Origin: Paraburkholderia graminis C4D1M
GTDB lineage: Bacteria; Pseudomonadota; Gammaproteobacteria; Burkholderiales; Burkholderiaceae
NCBI RefSeq assembly: GCF_000172415.1
Contig: NZ_ABLD01000014.1
Location: 102,787-166,786 of the forward strand
Direction: 5' to 3'
Length of the DNA: 64,000 nt
A program made the position numbers and the translations under genes. Numbering within the stretch: the stretch's first letter is position 1; every line of letters starts with the position of its first letter. The notes under the pieces are model-generated. The model was not told where the DNA came from, did no database searches, and saw nothing but the letters and a program-made list of their open reading frames with translations. This document shows, piece after piece, positions 23,868 through 33,235 of the stretch.

Positions 23868-26165
23868 ATGACACTCGACATCACTCAGTTCTATCAGACG
23901 TTCTTCGACGAAGCGGACGAACTGCTCGCGCAGATGGAGCAGTTGCTGCTCAATCTGGACATCGCGCATCCCGATCCCGAAGACCTCGCGGCAATCTTCC
24001 GCGCGGCGCATTCGATCAAGGGCGGCGCGGCGACGTTCGGCTTTACCGCGCTGACGGAAACGACTCACATCCTCGAATCGCTGCTCGACCGTGCGCGCAA
24101 TAACGAACTCGTGTTGCGCAAGGACATGATCGACACGTTCCTCGAAACCAAGGACGTGCTCTCGGGCCAGCTCGCCGACTACCGCGCGAGCGCCGAGCCG
24201 GACGCCGCGGTCGCGAAGGCGATCTGCGCGAAGCTCGAGCAGTTGCACGCGGAAAGCCGCGGCATGGCCGCGCCGGCTGCTGCGGCGCCGGTCGAAGTCG
24301 CGGTGGCCGCGCCGATCGAAGAATTCGCAACAGTAGAAGAAGGCAGCGCGCCCGAGCACGTCGTCGATCAGGCGGTGCAGGCGGCGGGCGAATGGAATGA
24401 CGGCGAACCGGCACAGACCGGGCAAGCCGAAGGAGCCGGCGACGCGAACGACGCCGCCGGCCCGCATCTGAAAATTACGCTACGGGGCGTTGATGCGAAG
24501 GACCAGGAACTGCTCGCCGAAGAGCTGGGCAACCTGGGCAACATCGTCGGGCAGGTCAAGAGCGGCGGCGATCTCACGCTGTGGCTTCAGACCGATGTCA
24601 CGTCCGACGACATCATCGCCGTGTGCTGCTTCGTGATCGACGAAAGTCAGATTTCGATCGGCCGCGGAACCGCGCCGGCGGACGGTGCTCAGCAAGGCGA
24701 ACCTGGAACGCCCGACGCTGAGCCCTCGTCTCCGGCGCAAGCAGCACCGGCGGCTTCGGCCGCCACCCAACACTCAGCGGCTGCCGAACCGGCGCAGCAG
24801 GCGGCAGCGCCGGCGCAGGCGGAACGCGCAGCCGAGCCTGCGAAGGCCGCAGCGCCGGCTCCGGTTCCCGCCGCGGCTAAACCGGCGGCTGCTCCTGCAG
24901 CTTCTGCCGCCGCAGCACCCGCCGCGGCAGACTCCGACCGCAAGGCCGCCCGCCCCGCAGCAGCGGCAGGCGGCGCGGAAGGCAGCTCGATTCGCGTCGG
25001 CGTCGAAAAGGTCGATCAGTTGATCAACCTCGTCGGCGAACTGGTGATCACGCAAGCGATGCTGGCGGAAACCACCAGCACGTTCGACCCGGCGCTGCAC
25101 GATCGCCTGTTCAACGGCATGGCGCAGCTCGAGCGCAACGCGCGCGATCTGCAGGAAGCCGTCATGTCGATCCGCATGATGCCGATGGATTATGTGTTCA
25201 GCCGCTTCCCGCGTCTCGTGCGCGATCTCGCGGCGAAACTCGGCAAGGAAGTGGAGCTCGTCACCTTCGGTCAGGCGACCGAACTCGACAAGAGCCTGAT
25301 CGAGCGGATCATCGACCCGTTGACGCACCTCGTGCGCAACAGCCTCGACCACGGCATCGAAACCGTCGAAGCGCGCCGCGCAGCAGGCAAGGACGCGACC
25401 GGCCAACTGGTTCTGTCGGCGGCACATCATGGCGGCAACATCGTCATCGAAGTGAGCGACGACGGCGCCGGCCTGCGCCGCGACAAGATTCTCGCGAAGG
25501 CCGCGAAGCAGGGCATGCAGGTCAGCGAAAGCATGACCGACGAGGAAGTCTGGAACCTCATCTTCCTGCCGGGCTTCTCGACGGCGGAGCAGGTCACGGA
25601 CGTCTCCGGCCGCGGCGTCGGCATGGACGTGGTGAAGCGCAACATCCAGTCGATGGGCGGTCACGTGGAAATCACGTCGCACGCCGGCAAGGGCAGCACG
25701 ACGCGCATCGTTTTGCCGCTCACGCTTGCGATTCTCGACGGCATGTCCGTCAAGGTCGGCAACGAGATCTTCATTCTGCCGCTGAACTTCGTGATGGAGT
25801 CGCTGCAGCCGCAAGCCGAGGACATCTACACGGTCGCCAACGGCGAGCGCGTGGTGCGCGTGCGCGGCGAATATCTGCCGCTCGTCGCGTTGCACGAGGT
25901 GTTCAACGTCGACGGCGCGAAGCAGGAGCCGACCCAGGGCATCGTCACCATCATGCAGACCGAGGGGCGCCGCTTTGCGATGCTGATCGACGAGCTGGTG
26001 GGACAGCAGCAGGTCGTCGTGAAGAATCTGGAAACGAATTACCGCAAGGTGCGCGGCATTTCCGCAGCGACCATTCTGGGCGACGGCCGCGTCGCGCTGA
26101 TCGTGGACGTGGCGGCGCTGAACCGCGAATCGCGCAACGCGCATGGCGCAATGAGCCTCGCATGA
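23868..26165 (+). CDS. cheA: Chemotaxis histidine kinase CheA
   Basis: A 765-residue CheA. The Hpt domain has H48 in FRAAHSIKGGAA. Residues about 200-270 resemble the CheY-binding P2. Residues 280-365 form a long Ala/Pro-rich linker. The dimer domain starts near 370 (RVGVEKVDQLINLVGELV). The ATPase follows with N box HLVRNSLDHGIE, G1 box DDGAGL and G2 box GRGVGMDVV. The CheW-like P5 ends the protein. It autophosphorylates under receptor control and passes phosphate to CheY and CheB. The linker is more Ala-rich than in enterics, a habit shared with other proteins of this GC-rich genome. Confidence 0.96.
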   Translation: MTLDITQFYQTFFDEADELLAQMEQLLLNLDIAHPDPEDLAAIFRAAHSIKGGAATFGFTALTETTHILESLLDRARNNELVLRKDMIDTFLETKDVLSGQLADYRASAEPDAAVAKAICAKLEQLHAESRGMAAPAAAAPVEVAVAAPIEEFATVEEGSAPEHVVDQAVQAAGEWNDGEPAQTGQAEGAGDANDAAGPHLKITLRGVDAKDQELLAEELGNLGNIVGQVKSGGDLTLWLQTDVTSDDIIAVCCFVIDESQISIGRGTAPADGAQQGEPGTPDAEPSSPAQAAPAASAATQHSAAAEPAQQAAAPAQAERAAEPAKAAAPAPVPAAAKPAAAPAASAAAAPAAADSDRKAARPAAAAGGAEGSSIRVGVEKVDQLINLVGELVITQAMLAETTSTFDPALHDRLFNGMAQLERNARDLQEAVMSIRMMPMDYVFSRFPRLVRDLAAKLGKEVELVTFGQATELDKSLIERIIDPLTHLVRNSLDHGIETVEARRAAGKDATGQLVLSAAHHGGNIVIEVSDDGAGLRRDKILAKAAKQGMQVSESMTDEEVWNLIFLPGFSTAEQVTDVSGRGVGMDVVKRNIQSMGGHVEITSHAGKGSTTRIVLPLTLAILDGMSVKVGNEIFILPLNFVMESLQPQAEDIYTVANGERVVRVRGEYLPLVALHEVFNVDGAKQEPTQGIVTIMQTEGRRFAMLIDELVGQQQVVVKNLETNYRKVRGISAATILGDGRVALIVDVAALNRESRNAHGAMSLA

Positions 26166-26228
26166 TGTCCGCCCGGCTCGACGTATCACTCACTCAACTC
26201 AATTTATCCCAACCGTTTGGGGGCTAAC

Positions 26229-26759
26229 GTGGCAGAAGTTCAATCCATCAATTCGAGCGTCGCGAACGCGACGAATGGTCGCCGCGACGCGCAGCAGGCC
26301 GATGCCGGCGGTCAGGAATTCCTCGTCTTCACGCTCGGCGCCGAAGAGTACGGCATCGACATTCTCAAGGTGCAGGAAATCCGCGGCTACGACAACGTGA
26401 CGCGCATCGCCAATGCGCCCGAGTTCATCAAGGGCGTCATCAATCTGCGCGGCATCATCGTGCCGATCGTCGACATGCGCATCAAGTTTCATCTGGGCCG
26501 CGTCGAGTACGACCATCAGACCGTCGTGATCATCCTGAACGTCGCGCATCGCGTGGTGGGCATGGTGGTGGACGGCGTGTCCGACGTGCTGACGCTCGCC
26601 GTCGATCAGATCATGCCCGCGCCGGAGTTCGGCGCGACGCTGACGACCGAGTATCTGACGGGCCTCGGCACCGTCGACGGCCGCATGCTGATTCTGATGG
26701 ACATCGAGAAGCTGATGACGAGCCGTGAAATGGCGCTCATCGAAACGCTTGGCGTGTAA
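26229..26759 (+). CDS. cheW: Chemotaxis coupling protein CheW, GTG start
   Basis: A 176-residue scaffold joining receptors to CheA. The CheW fold begins near residue 29 (QEFLVFTLGAEEYGIDILKVQEI), followed by FIKGVINLRGIIVPIVDMR and GMVVDGVSDVLTL. The GTG at 26229 follows TTTGGGGGC and begins the usual MAEVQSIN sequence; an upstream TTG in frame lacks a proper site. It sits between cheA and the receptor gene in one operon. Confidence 0.95.
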   Translation: MAEVQSINSSVANATNGRRDAQQADAGGQEFLVFTLGAEEYGIDILKVQEIRGYDNVTRIANAPEFIKGVINLRGIIVPIVDMRIKFHLGRVEYDHQTVVIILNVAHRVVGMVVDGVSDVLTLAVDQIMPAPEFGATLTTEYLTGLGTVDGRMLILMDIEKLMTSREMALIETLGV

Positions 26760-26801
26760 CCGCCGCGGCGTTCAGAAAAGTTAGGAACAGGGAGCATTGA
26801 G

Positions 26802-28724
26802 ATGCTAAGCAGGTGGTCGATTCGCACATCGCTCACGCTAGTGGGGATCATTCTCGTCGCGCTGACCATGGTGGTCGGCGTGCTTGGGCTGACGGCGCTC
26901 GGCAGCGCGAGCCGTTCGCTCGACCGTATCGCGCGCGGCGACCTCGTCGCGATTCACGCGCTCGACGACGCTTCGGCCTATCTGCTGCGCTCGCGTGTCT
27001 CGCTGGATCGCTTCACCGCGCTCACCGCGGCGGGCGACACCGAAACCGCGAAGAAGGTGCTGGACCGCGCGGTCGAGTTGTACGGCTTCAGCAACAAGAA
27101 CTGGCAGACCTATCTCGACGCGCCGAAGACCGGCGTCGACCAGGCGCAGATGGACGAACTGCTGGCGCGCCGCACGACGCTCGTGCGCGACGGCATGGAG
27201 CCCGAGTTCGCCGCGCTGCGCGCGAACGATATGGCCGCGTACCACGCGATCGCCGACACGAAGATCAGCCCGATGTTCGTCGTCTACGACAACGCGGCGT
27301 CGGCGGTCATCAAAAGTCTGCAGCAACAGGCGGTGGATCAGCAGGCCGGCGCGCAGTCGAACATTTCGCTGATGACGACGCTCATCATCGCGTTCTCCGC
27401 GCTCGCGCTGCTGCTCGTGGTCGGCCTGCGCTTCGCGCTGCGCGGCCTGATCGTGAAGCCGCTGCAGGATGCAAGCGAATGCTTCGAGCGGATCGCGTCG
27501 GGCGATCTGTCGGAAACGATCGAGGTGACGAGCCACAACGAAATCGGCCGCCTCTTTGCCGGCATCAAGCGGATGCAGGAAAGCATGGCGTCGATGGTGA
27601 CGGCGGTGCGCAGCAGCACCGAGTCGATCGACACCGGCGCGCGCGAAATCGCGATGGGCAACACCGATCTGTCGCAGCGTACCGAACAGCAGGCCGCGTC
27701 GTTGCAGCAAACGGCGCAGAGCATGGAACAACTCACGGGCACCGTGCGGCAGAACGCCGAGAACGCGCGCCAGGCGAGCCAGCTCGCGGTGAATGCGTCC
27801 GACATCGCGACGCGCGGCGGCGACGTGGTGAGCCAGGTCGTGACGACGATGCAGGACATCGCGACCAGTTCGAGCAAGGTGGTCGACATCATCGGCGTGA
27901 TCGAAGGCATTGCGTTCCAGACCAACATCCTCGCGCTCAACGCGGCGGTCGAAGCGGCGCGTGCCGGCGAACAGGGCCGCGGCTTCGCGGTCGTGGCGGG
28001 CGAAGTGCGCAGCCTCGCGCAGCGCAGCGCAAGCGCCGCGAAGGAAATCAAGGAACTGATCGGCGACTCCGCCGACAAGGTGCAAAGCGGCTCGACACTC
28101 GTCGGACGCGCGGGCACGACGATGGACGAGATCGTGCAGGCCGTGCGCCGCGTGACCGACATCATGGGCGAGATCAGCGCGGCTTCCGAGGAGCAATCGG
28201 GCGGCATCGAGCAGGTCAATCGCGCGGTCGTGCAGATGGACGAAGTGACGCAGCAGAACGCCGCGCTCGTCGAAGAAGCGGCGGCAGCAGCAGGGTCGCT
28301 CGAAGATCAGACGCGTCAGTTGCAGGCCGTGCTGAGCGGCTGGAAGGTTGGCAGCGGTTCGGGTCGCGGCTTCAGTGCTCCGAGCGCGCCGGCCGTGCCG
28401 CAAGTGAAGGCGCGTGCCATGAGCACGAGCCGCAAGCCTGCGGCAAAGGCCGCGCCGCGTGCCGCGCAAGCGACGGCAAATGGCTCGGTGGCGCATGCGG
28501 CAACGGCAAACGCGACGGCGCATGCGGCAACTCACGCGACGACCGCAAACAGCGCAGCAGCGGCTCCGGCCAACCAGCAAGCAGCCGCTGGACAAGCAGG
28601 CACCGCACGCGTCGAACCCGCGCTCAAGCCGAAGACGCCTCGCGCGGCATTCGAGCCGGCGGCACGTCCCGCAGCGGCGAGCGCAAGCTCGGCGGGATCG
28701 GACGCCGACTGGGAAACCTTTTAA
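26802..28724 (+). CDS. Methyl-accepting chemotaxis protein, Tar/Tsr type
   Basis: A 640-residue receptor. Membrane helices are at about 11-33 and 188-210, with a four-helix periplasmic sensor between them. A HAMP domain follows (about 211-265), then the signalling hairpin with the conserved tip EAARAGEQGRGFAVVAGEVR. Glutamine/glutamate methylation sites flank the tip. After residue 510 runs an Ala/Thr/Pro-rich tail ending in DWETF, close to the NWETF pentapeptide that tethers CheR and CheB in enteric receptors. The ligand is unknown. As the only receptor in the operon, it is probably an abundant housekeeping one. Confidence 0.93.
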   Translation: MLSRWSIRTSLTLVGIILVALTMVVGVLGLTALGSASRSLDRIARGDLVAIHALDDASAYLLRSRVSLDRFTALTAAGDTETAKKVLDRAVELYGFSNKNWQTYLDAPKTGVDQAQMDELLARRTTLVRDGMEPEFAALRANDMAAYHAIADTKISPMFVVYDNAASAVIKSLQQQAVDQQAGAQSNISLMTTLIIAFSALALLLVVGLRFALRGLIVKPLQDASECFERIASGDLSETIEVTSHNEIGRLFAGIKRMQESMASMVTAVRSSTESIDTGAREIAMGNTDLSQRTEQQAASLQQTAQSMEQLTGTVRQNAENARQASQLAVNASDIATRGGDVVSQVVTTMQDIATSSSKVVDIIGVIEGIAFQTNILALNAAVEAARAGEQGRGFAVVAGEVRSLAQRSASAAKEIKELIGDSADKVQSGSTLVGRAGTTMDEIVQAVRRVTDIMGEISAASEEQSGGIEQVNRAVVQMDEVTQQNAALVEEAAAAAGSLEDQTRQLQAVLSGWKVGSGSGRGFSAPSAPAVPQVKARAMSTSRKPAAKAAPRAAQATANGSVAHAATANATAHAATHATTANSAAAAPANQQAAAGQAGTARVEPALKPKTPRAAFEPAARPAAASASSAGSDADWETF

Positions 28725-28924
28725 ACATGGCGATGAAACATGCAGTCATTCGATATCTCGCGCCAGCGGGCGCGAATCATCGAAGCACGCTTTTACGGCG
28801 TGTCGCGGGCCGACTGCATGGTGATGGAACTTGCGGGCGGGCGCGACCCCGCAAAAACAATCCCTTGCTCGCCGGTACGTCCGTCGGGCAAGCGTGATGG
28901 CTCGTATCGCAGGCAGGAACTTTC

Positions 28925-29893
28925 ATGATGGCAACGCGCGCACAGCAACGCACCGACCGACCGGAGCCGACCCGGTCCGGCGAACAGGGACGTGATTTCG
29001 AATTCACCTCCGCGGATTTCGACCGCATTCGCGAACTGATTCACCGCAGCGCCGGCATTTCCCTCTCCGATCACAAGCGCGACATGGCGTATAGCCGCCT
29101 CGCGCGCCGGCTGCGCGCCCGCGGCCTCGATTCGTTCAAGCAGTATCTCGATCTGCTCGAAGCGGAAAACGATCCGGCCGAGTGGGAAGCGTTCACCAAT
29201 TCGCTGACCACGAACCTGACCGCGTTCTTCCGCGAGGCGCATCACTTTCCGATTCTCGCGGACTTCGTCGCGCGTCGCGCGCAGCCGGTTTCCGTGTGGT
29301 GCTCGGCGGCCTCGACGGGCGAGGAGCCGTATTCGATCGCGATGACGCTGATCGAAGCACTCGGCGAAAGCGGCGCGCGCCAGGCCACGGTGCTTGCCAC
29401 CGACATCGACACGCAGGTGCTCGCGAAAGCCGAAGCCGGCGTGTACCAGTTCGATCAGGTGAAGCACCTGTCGCCCGAGCGGCTCAAGCGCTTCTTCCTG
29501 AAGGGCACGGGCGCGCATGCCGGCATGGTGAAGGTGCGTCCGCAAGTGCGCCAGATGGTGCGCTTCGAGCAGTTGAACCTCACCGACCGCGATTACCAGT
29601 TGCGCACGCAGTTCGACGCGATCTTCTGCCGCAACGTGATGATCTATTTCGACAAGCCGACGCAGGCGCAGGTGCTCTCGCGCTTCGATCCGCTGATGAA
29701 GTCGGGCGGTCTGCTGTTCGCCGGCCATTCGGAGAACTTCACGTATGTCACGCAGGCGTTCAGGCTGCGCGGCCAGACCGTGTATGAACTGACGCGCGAT
29801 GCAGCGGGCGCACGCGCGCCGGCACGTACGACGGCATCGACAAGCACGACCACGAGCACGACGAGCGCGACGACGAGCGGGGTGACGGTATGA
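28925..29893 (+). CDS. cheR: Chemotaxis methyltransferase CheR
   Basis: A 322-residue S-adenosylmethionine-dependent enzyme that methylates receptor glutamates. The N-terminal helical domain (residues 25-95) is followed by the catalytic domain with VWCSAASTGEEPYSIAM (SAM loop), LATDIDTQVLAKA and FDAIFCRNVMIYFD. The beta-subdomain needed for pentapeptide binding appears to be present. The tail after residue 295 is almost only Ala, Thr and Ser and is low complexity. The stop overlaps the cheD start by four bases, so translation is coupled. The 200 bases between the receptor gene and cheR hold no clear gene or site. Confidence 0.95.
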   Translation: MMATRAQQRTDRPEPTRSGEQGRDFEFTSADFDRIRELIHRSAGISLSDHKRDMAYSRLARRLRARGLDSFKQYLDLLEAENDPAEWEAFTNSLTTNLTAFFREAHHFPILADFVARRAQPVSVWCSAASTGEEPYSIAMTLIEALGESGARQATVLATDIDTQVLAKAEAGVYQFDQVKHLSPERLKRFFLKGTGAHAGMVKVRPQVRQMVRFEQLNLTDRDYQLRTQFDAIFCRNVMIYFDKPTQAQVLSRFDPLMKSGGLLFAGHSENFTYVTQAFRLRGQTVYELTRDAAGARAPARTTASTSTTTSTTSATTSGVTV

Positions 29894-30711
29894 GCAGCGC
29901 CTTGCCTATCGCAACCAATCTCTACTACGACAACCACTTCCAACGCCCCGGCGTGAAGCTGTTGCCGAACGAGTTCTACACCACGCACGACGACATGGTG
30001 CTCGTCACCGTGCTCGGTTCATGCGTCGCGGCCTGCATTCAGGATCGCACGGCCGGCATCGGCGGCATGAATCACTTCATGTTGCCCGACGACGGCGCGG
30101 AAGTCGGCCAGGCGGCATCGGATTCGATGCGCTACGGCGCCTACGCGATGGAAGTGCTGATCAACGAGCTGATTAAAGCCGGCGGCCGGCGCGAGCGTTT
30201 CGAAGCGAAGGTGTTCGGCGGCGGCGCGGTGCTCGCGGGCATGACGACGATTAATATCGGCGATCGCAATTCGGAATTCGTGCGCCGCTATCTCGCGCTC
30301 GAAAAGATTCGCATCGTCGCCGAAGATTTGCAGGGCTCGCATCCGCGCAAGGTCGCTTTCATGCCGCGCACGGGCCAGGTGATGGTGAAGAAGTTGCGTC
30401 TGCAACAGGACCCGAGCGTGGCCGAGCGCGAACAGACGCTCATGCGGCAGACCGCCGAAGCGCGCGCCGAACGGCTTGCCGCCGCGAGAAAGCGCGTCGA
30501 GCTGTTTGCGACGCCGGCCGCCGCGCGGCCCAGGGTCGAACTGTTCGGCGCTTCGGGCGGGGCCAAGCCGAAGGTCGAGCTTTTCGGTGCCGCAGGCGGC
30601 GCGAATGGTCCATCAAACAGCGCCGGCGCAGCGAAGCCGCGCATCGAACTGTTCGGCTCGACCCCGCGCCCGACTAATTCAACTAACGCCAGAACCGTAG
30701 AGGAGGCGTGA
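29890..30711 (+). CDS. cheD: Receptor glutamine deamidase CheD, with C-terminal motif repeats
   Basis: A 273-residue enzyme that deamidates receptor glutamines. Catalytic C45 (LGSCVAACIQD) and H62 (GGMNHFMLP) are present, with the following GDRNSEFV and HPRKVAFMPRTG stretches. The family core ends near residue 185. The C-terminal tail of about 75 residues carries four copies of a short motif: RVELFA (202-207), RVELFG (215-220), KVELFG (228-233) and RIELFG (251-256), separated by Gly/Ala/Pro/Asn spacers. Such a repeat looks like a multivalent docking tail; its partner is unknown. CheZ is also present here, so CheD is not replacing it. Confidence 0.93.
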   Translation: MSSALPIATNLYYDNHFQRPGVKLLPNEFYTTHDDMVLVTVLGSCVAACIQDRTAGIGGMNHFMLPDDGAEVGQAASDSMRYGAYAMEVLINELIKAGGRRERFEAKVFGGGAVLAGMTTINIGDRNSEFVRRYLALEKIRIVAEDLQGSHPRKVAFMPRTGQVMVKKLRLQQDPSVAEREQTLMRQTAEARAERLAAARKRVELFATPAAARPRVELFGASGGAKPKVELFGAAGGANGPSNSAGAAKPRIELFGSTPRPTNSTNARTVEEA

Positions 30712-30716
30712 GCGCT

Positions 30717-31805
30717 GTGCAAAAGATCAAAGTACTGTGTGTCGACGATTCGGCGCTAATCCGCAGCCTGATGACGGAGATCATCAACGGCCAGCCGGAT
30801 ATGACCGTCGTCGCAACCGCGCCCGACCCGCTCGTCGCGCGCGACCTCATCAAGCAGCACAACCCGGACGTGTTGACGCTCGACGTCGAAATGCCGCGCA
30901 TGGACGGCCTCGACTTTCTCGAGAAGCTCATGCGCTTGCGGCCGATGCCGGTCGTGATGGTGTCGTCGCTGACCGAGCGCGGCAATGAAATCACGCTGCG
31001 CGCGCTGGAACTCGGCGCGGTGGATTTCGTGACCAAGCCGAAGGTGGGCATTCGCGACGGCATGCTCGACTATTCGGAAAAGCTCGCCGACAAGATTCGC
31101 GCCGCGGCGCGCGCGCGTGTGCGCCAGGCGGCGCCGGCGCATCACGCGCCCGCTGCCGGCGCGCATGCGCCCGTTACCGCCGCGCCGCTCTTCAACAATC
31201 CGCTGCTGAGTACCGAGAAGCTGATCATCGTCGGCGCGTCGACGGGCGGCACCGAAGCCATCCGCGAAGTGCTCGTGCCGTTGCCGCCGGATGCGCCCGC
31301 GGTGCTGATCGCGCAGCATATGCCGCCCGGTTTCACAAAATCTTTTGCGCAACGCCTCAATGGTTTGTGCCGGATTACCGTTAAAGAAGCTGAGCACGGC
31401 GAACGCGTGCTGCCGGGACATGCGTATATCGCACCCGGCCACGCTCACCTGCTGCTTGCCCGCAGCGGCGCGAACTACATCGCGCATCTGTCGGACGATC
31501 CGCCAGTGAACCGGCATCGTCCTTCGGTGGATGTGCTGTTTCGTTCGGCCGCGCAGCATGCGGGCAAGAATGCGGTCGGAGTGATCCTGACCGGGATGGG
31601 GCGTGACGGCGCCGCGGGTTTGCTGGAGATGAAAAAGGCAGGGGCCTACACCCTTGCGCAGGACGAGGCGAGCTGCATCGTGTTCGGCATGCCGCGTGAA
31701 GCGATTGCGCTTGGCGCGGCCGACGAAATCGCGTCGCTGCCGGACATGAGCCGGCGCGTGATGGCGCGTCTTGCGTCGATGGGCGATCGCGTTCAGCGGG
31801 TTTGA
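30717..31805 (+). CDS. cheB: Chemotaxis methylesterase CheB
   Basis: A two-domain protein of about 362 residues. The receiver domain has D-D at the start (CVDDSALIR) and the phospho-acceptor in TLDVEMPRMDG. A linker follows, then the methylesterase with catalytic Ser in VGASTGGTEA, His in AQHMPPGFT and Asp in MGRDGAAG. I chose the GTG at 30717, giving MQKIKVLCVDD and a 10-base gap from GGAGG at 30702-30706. A GTG at 30708 is only one base from that site but would overlap cheD; annotators may prefer it. It removes receptor methyl groups when phosphorylated by CheA. Confidence 0.94.
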   Translation: MQKIKVLCVDDSALIRSLMTEIINGQPDMTVVATAPDPLVARDLIKQHNPDVLTLDVEMPRMDGLDFLEKLMRLRPMPVVMVSSLTERGNEITLRALELGAVDFVTKPKVGIRDGMLDYSEKLADKIRAAARARVRQAAPAHHAPAAGAHAPVTAAPLFNNPLLSTEKLIIVGASTGGTEAIREVLVPLPPDAPAVLIAQHMPPGFTKSFAQRLNGLCRITVKEAEHGERVLPGHAYIAPGHAHLLLARSGANYIAHLSDDPPVNRHRPSVDVLFRSAAQHAGKNAVGVILTGMGRDGAAGLLEMKKAGAYTLAQDEASCIVFGMPREAIALGAADEIASLPDMSRRVMARLASMGDRVQRV

Positions 31806-31864
31806 TGCGCCGTTCGAATTGAGGCGGTCACACGCCGCACCGTGAATCAAGTAAAGGGAATCAA

Positions 31865-32260
31865 ATGGATAAGGCAATGAAGTTTCTGGTAGTGGACGAC
31901 TTTCCGACGATGCGCCGGATCGTTCGCAACCTCCTGAAAGAGCTGGGCTACGGTAACGTCGACGAAGCCGAAGACGGCCAGGCCGGTCTCGCGCGTCTGC
32001 GCGGCGGCACCTACGACTTCGTGATTTCCGACTGGAACATGCCGAACCTCGACGGGCTCGCGATGCTCAAGGAAATCCGCGCCGACGCCAACCTCAAGCA
32101 TCTGCCGGTGCTGATGGTGACGGCCGAGTCGAAGAAGGAAAACATTATCGCCGCGGCTCAGGCAGGCGCGAGCGGTTATGTCGTGAAGCCGTTCACGGCT
32201 GCAACGCTGGACGAGAAGCTCAACAAGATTCTCGAGAAGATGGCCAAGACTGGGAGCTGA
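31865..32260 (+). CDS. cheY: Chemotaxis response regulator CheY
   Basis: A 131-residue CheY with the full set of key residues: D11/D12 (LVVDDFPTM), phospho-site D56 (ISDWNMPN), T86 (MVTAES) and K108 (VVKPFT), plus the aromatic switch tyrosine at 105. Phosphorylated CheY binds FliM and FliN and reverses the motor. It is much closer to enteric CheY than the CheY-like protein at 23406. The TGA is followed one base later by the cheZ start. Confidence 0.96.
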   Translation: MDKAMKFLVVDDFPTMRRIVRNLLKELGYGNVDEAEDGQAGLARLRGGTYDFVISDWNMPNLDGLAMLKEIRADANLKHLPVLMVTAESKKENIIAAAQAGASGYVVKPFTAATLDEKLNKILEKMAKTGS

Positions 32261-32261
32261 T

Positions 32262-32972
32262 GTGAACCTGCCGACCAATGCGCCTGGCGCCGAAGCGGTC
32301 AACGAGAGCGGCGACTTCGCGTCAGACCGCATCCTCGCCCGCATTGGACAACTGACACGTACGCTGCGTGATTCGATGCGCGAGCTCGGGCTCGACAAAC
32401 ACGTCGAGCGCGCGGCGGAAGCCGTACCCGATGCACGCGACCGTCTGAAGTACATCGCGAACATGACCGAGCAGGCCGCCGAGCGCGTGCTGTCCTCGAT
32501 CGACATCGCGAAACCGATTCAGGAGCAGTTGCAAAAAGACGCCGGCGAACTCGACGCGCGTTGGGAGCAATGGTATTCGGCGCCGATCGAACGCGCCGAA
32601 GTGCGCGCGCTCATGAACGACACGCGCGAGTTTTTGCGCGGCGTGCCCACGGCGACCACCGCGACCAACTCGCAGCTCATGGAGATCATGCTCGCGCAGG
32701 ACTTCCAGGATCTGACCGGCCAGGTGATCAAGAAGATCACCGACGTCGTGTATCTGATCGAGCAGCAGTTGCTCGGCGTGCTCGTCGAAAACATCGCGCT
32801 CGAGCGGCGCGAACAGTTCGCCGCGCATGCCGCGGCCCTCGTCGCGGAAGTCTCGCCGACCGGCAGCCCGGAGCATCTGCTGAATGGGCCGCAGATCAAT
32901 CCGGAAGGCAAAACTGACGTGGTGCAGGATCAATCGCAGGTCGACGACCTGCTCGCCAGCCTCGGTTTCTGA
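32262..32972 (+). CDS. cheZ: CheY-P phosphatase CheZ, GTG start
   Basis: A 236-residue helical protein. The active site region MLAQDFQDLTGQVIKKI is intact, including the catalytic aspartate and glutamine. The C-terminal CheY-binding peptide QSQVDDLLASLGF is present and joined by a flexible linker, as in E. coli. It speeds loss of phosphate from CheY. GGGAG lies just before the GTG at 32262. It ends the che operon; the next genes are functionally different. Confidence 0.95.
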   Translation: MNLPTNAPGAEAVNESGDFASDRILARIGQLTRTLRDSMRELGLDKHVERAAEAVPDARDRLKYIANMTEQAAERVLSSIDIAKPIQEQLQKDAGELDARWEQWYSAPIERAEVRALMNDTREFLRGVPTATTATNSQLMEIMLAQDFQDLTGQVIKKITDVVYLIEQQLLGVLVENIALERREQFAAHAAALVAEVSPTGSPEHLLNGPQINPEGKTDVVQDQSQVDDLLASLGF

Positions 32973-33235
32973 GCGGCCCTCGCCCTCGCGGCGCGCGGCC
33001 GAACAGTATGAATAGCAAGCCGCGCTCCTGCGCGCGCGTGCTGTCTCTGGACACAAACCGCAGGCATACTATGGGGTCAATGAGCGGCGCGGCGTGACGG
33101 TGAACGCTGTCACCGGAGGCTTGCATCGTGAGGTTTTCCTCGAGAATGCGGCCCCTCCGCGCCCTATGATTTGCCTAAAACGCAGCCGGTTCGCAGCACG
33201 CGCAAGCCGGCCAGCAGTCAGGGAGGAGTCTCGTC

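Noticed and set aside
24774..26189. Open frame of about 471 codons opposite cheA
   Set aside because: Composition typical of antisense frames in GC-rich DNA; cheA is unambiguous.
26813..28897. Open frame of about 694 codons in a second frame over the receptor gene
   Set aside because: Arg-rich nonsense translation; the receptor frame carries all domains.
28840..28920. Possible c-di-GMP or other riboswitch upstream of cheR
   Set aside because: Some GC-rich pairing is possible, but no riboswitch consensus blocks are present.
28740..28928. Small frame of 62 codons between the receptor and cheR genes
   Set aside because: Overlaps the cheR start, no ribosome-binding site and no recognisable pattern. 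Could be real but cannot be supported.
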